Shown: positions 4,692 to 6,483 of the stretch, piece by piece | How the letters are laid out: every line of letters begins with the position of its first letter | How positions within the stretch are numbered: position 1 is the stretch's first letter | Assembly: GCA_026390195.1 (NCBI GenBank) | Contig: JAPLGK010000134.1 | Coordinates: 1-6,483, forward strand | Direction of reading: 5' to 3' | Source of the DNA: Caldisericota bacterium | GTDB taxonomy: Bacteria > Caldisericota > Caldisericia > Cryosericales > Cryosericaceae | Length of the DNA stretch: 6,483 nt | The notes under the pieces: generated by a model | Seen by the model: the letters and a program-made list of their open reading frames with translations, nothing else | The model's database searches: none | What the model was told of the DNA's origin: nothing | Made by a program: the position numbers and the translations under genes

Positions 4692-4718
4692 AGTATAGGA
4701 ACGCGGTACAAAATGCAA
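4692..4718 (-). promoter_or_regulatory. Candidate promoter for the peptidase-bactofilin pair
   Basis: On the minus strand TTGCAT (4718-4713) and TATACT (4697-4692) are 15 nt apart, the same boxes and spacing as the promoter at 3057-3083. A perfect TTGACA at 4729-4724 lies too far from this -10 (26 nt) to serve it. Transcription would begin near 4685, about 60 nt before the ATG at 4622. Confidence 0.5.
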
Positions 4719-4725
4719 CCCCATG

Positions 4726-5217
4726 TCAAGACCGTGCGTGTCTGCCCAGCACGTCCTGCTCTTCGCGGCTCAGCGCCGTGTCACTCTTCCCGGTCTCGAT
4801 GAGTTTGGCATACAGCTTGCTGCCCTGGGCGCTGGTCAGCGACGTCAGGATCACCCCCGACCCGTTCCGGTTGAGCATGAGCAGCGAGAAGCTGAACTTC
4901 CCCGCCTGTCCCGGAAATGCGTCATAGTGCTCAATGTCCACGGTGTCGAAGAAGCCGTGGCTCGTCTTCTCGAGGCGGGCCAGAGAGTCCCGTACCTCGC
5001 ACTCCATCGCCGCATGATCCTCGAAGGTTCGCAGGATTGCGGCGAGGTGTTCCTGAAACTGCTGTCCCTGCGCCTCGCCGAACACGCGCCTCAGCAGGCG
5101 GCGGTTGCCGGCAGCCGTAACCAGGCCTGTCATGCCGGCGCCAAGCGCAAGGAGGACGACGGCGGCAATGCCGATACGGCCGCCGTCCGTCATGTACAAC
5201 TGCTGCAGGAATGCCAC
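4726..5217 (-). CDS. DUF4446 family membrane protein
   Basis: The 163-residue product has one membrane segment at about residues 14-36 (RIGIAAVVLLALGAG). A charged helical stretch follows at about 38-85, then the conserved DUF4446 core at about 93-155: VDIEHYDAFPGQAGKFSF, SLLMLNRNGSGVILTSL, YAKLIETGKS and ALSREEQ. The family is known mostly from Firmicutes and relatives, often near chromosome-partition or cell-envelope genes; its function is unknown. The core motif RYNPF of Firmicute members reads HYDAF here. I chose the GTG at 5217, which leaves 12 nt after the upstream stop and suits one transcript, but no clear SD is seen. An ATG at 5193 would shorten the protein by eight residues and keep the membrane segment. 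The stop is TGA at 4728-4726. Confidence 0.85.
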   Translation of the reverse strand: MAFLQQLYMTDGGRIGIAAVVLLALGAGMTGLVTAAGNRRLLRRVFGEAQGQQFQEHLAAILRTFEDHAAMECEVRDSLARLEKTSHGFFDTVDIEHYDAFPGQAGKFSFSLLMLNRNGSGVILTSLTSAQGSKLYAKLIETGKSDTALSREEQDVLGRHARS

Positions 5218-5229
5218 CGGCGTGCCCAG

Positions 5230-6483
5230 CTAGGATGCGCTGAAGTGGAGCACGACAGTCCTCGTCGCCGCGTTCCACTCCACGGTACCGCCCAGCTGCT
5301 CGGCGACGAACCGGAACGGCAGCATGGTGCGGCCATTGATGATGACAGGCGTGACCTTGGGGTCCGTATCGATGGCTATGGGTCTGCCATTCACGTATGC
5401 GGTCGGTCCACCGATGGTGAGCACGAGCTCGGCATTGCCCAGCGTGACCGTCGCGGTTCGCGCCGAGGCTGCCCAGACCACCTTGCCGCCCAATGCCTCA
5501 ATGATAGCAGCGACCGGAACGAGCGTCCGGCCGTTCTGGATGACGGGCGTCGTGCCGCGACCCGGGTCGATCTCCATCTTCGTGCCATTCACCGTCATGT
5601 ATTTGTTGCTGATGGTCAGGACGATCGTTGACTCGTTCGCGGGGACACGGGTTATGAGGACAGCCACGCGGCGCGTGTTGCCGGCGGCGTCCTGTGCGGT
5701 CACAGTGATGGTGTTGGCTCCAATGCTAAGTGCCACCTCATGAGCAAACGAACCGTCCGGCATCATGTTGGACAGCTTAGTACCATTGATGCCAAGAGTC
5801 GCCCCCGCCTCGACCGTCCCGCGCACTATGACCATCTCAGCATGGATTTCCTGCCAGTTGACCGGCGCAGATACCGTCAGCTTCGGTGGTACGGTGTCGA
5901 CGGTCACGGTCACTGTGGCAGAGGTGGTGCGGCCGCTCTCGTCTGTCGCGGTGACACGCAGTTCGTTGGCCCCCTCAAACAGGGTCAACGGCTCAGAGAA
6001 GGTCCCTCCCACGATGATATGCGTCTCCTTGCCAAGCACGTCCACCAACGTGACAGGAGCTGCAGATGCCTTGACCGACCCCGTCAGTGTGAACGAGGAG
6101 GAAGTCACGAGGCGCCTGTCGGCACCATCGATAGCGAGGATGGGGCCCGTCGTGGCCACACGGAACTCGGCTGTCTTGACCGATTCCTCGTCAATCCCCT
6201 CGTCGACATTGCGGGCACGATACTTCAGCGTGTGCACGCCCGATGGAATCTGGAACGGCACGGTGTACAAGATGGTCGGTTCACTGTCGATACCGTAGTG
6301 CAGCTCAAGCCACCCCTCCACGTTCGAGGAAGCTGCCAGCGTCACCATGGGCTCGCTGACGAACCACCCATTCTGCCCGTCCGGTGTGCCTGGACCCACA
6401 TAGATGGTTGTAGAAACCGTGGGCAAGTCCTTGATCTGGAATGGTTCGGACGCAACGTCCCCGGGTTCGGATGACGTGTGCAC
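5230..6483 (-). CDS. Secreted Ig-like / copper-amine-oxidase-N-like domain protein (5' end outside window)
   Basis: The 417 visible residues are the C-terminal part of a larger protein; the first codon at the edge is an in-frame GTG with no evidence of being a start. In order there is an OmpL47-type beta module at about 22-110 (TIYVGPGTPDGQNGWF, VSEPMVTLAASS, GVHTLKYRARNVDEG). Two bacterial Ig-like modules follow, at about 114-196 and 197-279, both with the ANxhxVTAxDxxG pattern (EGANELRVTATDESG and IGANTITVTAQDAAG). Next come two copper-amine-oxidase-N-like repeats at about 287-355 and 356-415 with PVIQNGRTLVPVAAIIEALGG and PVIINGRTMLPFRFVAEQLGG as hallmark segments. Despite the name this domain is not enzymatic; in Gram-positive and related bacteria it usually ends exported surface proteins and may bind the wall. 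No catalytic domain is visible in this part. The DUF4446 gene follows 12 nt after the TAG, suggesting one transcript. Confidence 0.9.
   Translation of the reverse strand: MHTSSEPGDVASEPFQIKDLPTVSTTIYVGPGTPDGQNGWFVSEPMVTLAASSNVEGWLELHYGIDSEPTILYTVPFQIPSGVHTLKYRARNVDEGIDEESVKTAEFRVATTGPILAIDGADRRLVTSSSFTLTGSVKASAAPVTLVDVLGKETHIIVGGTFSEPLTLFEGANELRVTATDESGRTTSATVTVTVDTVPPKLTVSAPVNWQEIHAEMVIVRGTVEAGATLGINGTKLSNMMPDGSFAHEVALSIGANTITVTAQDAAGNTRRVAVLITRVPANESTIVLTISNKYMTVNGTKMEIDPGRGTTPVIQNGRTLVPVAAIIEALGGKVVWAASARTATVTLGNAELVLTIGGPTAYVNGRPIAIDTDPKVTPVIINGRTMLPFRFVAEQLGGTVEWNAATRTVVLHFSAS

Noticed and set aside
4724..4729. Perfect TTGACA as -35 of the peptidase promoter
   Set aside because: It lies 26 nt from the TATACT box and no -10-like sequence occurs 16-18 nt downstream of it.
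4723..5631. 302-codon plus-strand frame
   Set aside because: It covers parts of two genes on the other strand with clear family motifs; composition is that of an antisense shadow.

Overview
This 6.5 kb window comes from a bacterial chromosome, and every gene I can support lies on the minus strand. From about position 724 upward the DNA is GC-rich. The first 720 bases are clearly more AT-rich (hand counts: 22/60 G+C in 541-600 against 38/60 in 1921-1980). The gene set is a septum-initiation protein next to a YabR-like S1 protein and a tRNA-Met, a DUF4446 protein, a copper-amine-oxidase-N-like surface domain, a bactofilin and a PATAN/DUF4388 protein. This suggests a Firmicutes-like or deep-branching lineage (for example Caldiserica/Cryosericota-type). 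Assignment below that level is not possible from the sequence.

Read in the direction of transcription, from high to low coordinates, there are three blocks. Block 1 (6483-3208) holds the C-terminal part of a secreted protein with Ig-like and copper-amine-oxidase-N-like domains, then a DUF4446 membrane protein 12 nt later. An internal promoter candidate follows, then a membrane-anchored M23 peptidase with a bactofilin 17 nt downstream, closed by a strong intrinsic terminator. This looks like a cell-envelope and cell-shape module. Block 2 (3083-872) starts with an extended -10 promoter. It holds a PATAN/DUF4388 plus winged-helix protein, a 69-codon frame that continues it in the same reading frame after a TAG, a DivIC/FtsB-type division protein overlapping that frame by GTGA, and an S1-domain RNA-binding protein with its own promoter candidate.

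Block 3 (852-1) has a tRNA-Met(CAT) with its own promoter and a probable terminator, followed by a compositionally different gene. That gene encodes a secreted PQQ-like beta-propeller protein built from near-identical 120-bp tandem units and cut by the window edge. The order divIC, yabR, tRNA-Met matches Bacillus subtilis, where spoIIE comes next. Here the next gene is the AT-rich repeat gene, so the tRNA 3' side may be the edge of an acquired segment.

Between the M23/bactofilin block and the DUF4388 block is a small intergenic element with imperfect inverted ends, of the dispersed type that reads VIPAEAGTQ when translated. I found no wholly novel system. The points most worth following are the DUF4388/winged-helix gene coupled to a division gene, the in-frame TAG with its 69-codon continuation, the tRNA-side composition break, and the perfect inverted repeat that fills the tRNA promoter spacer.
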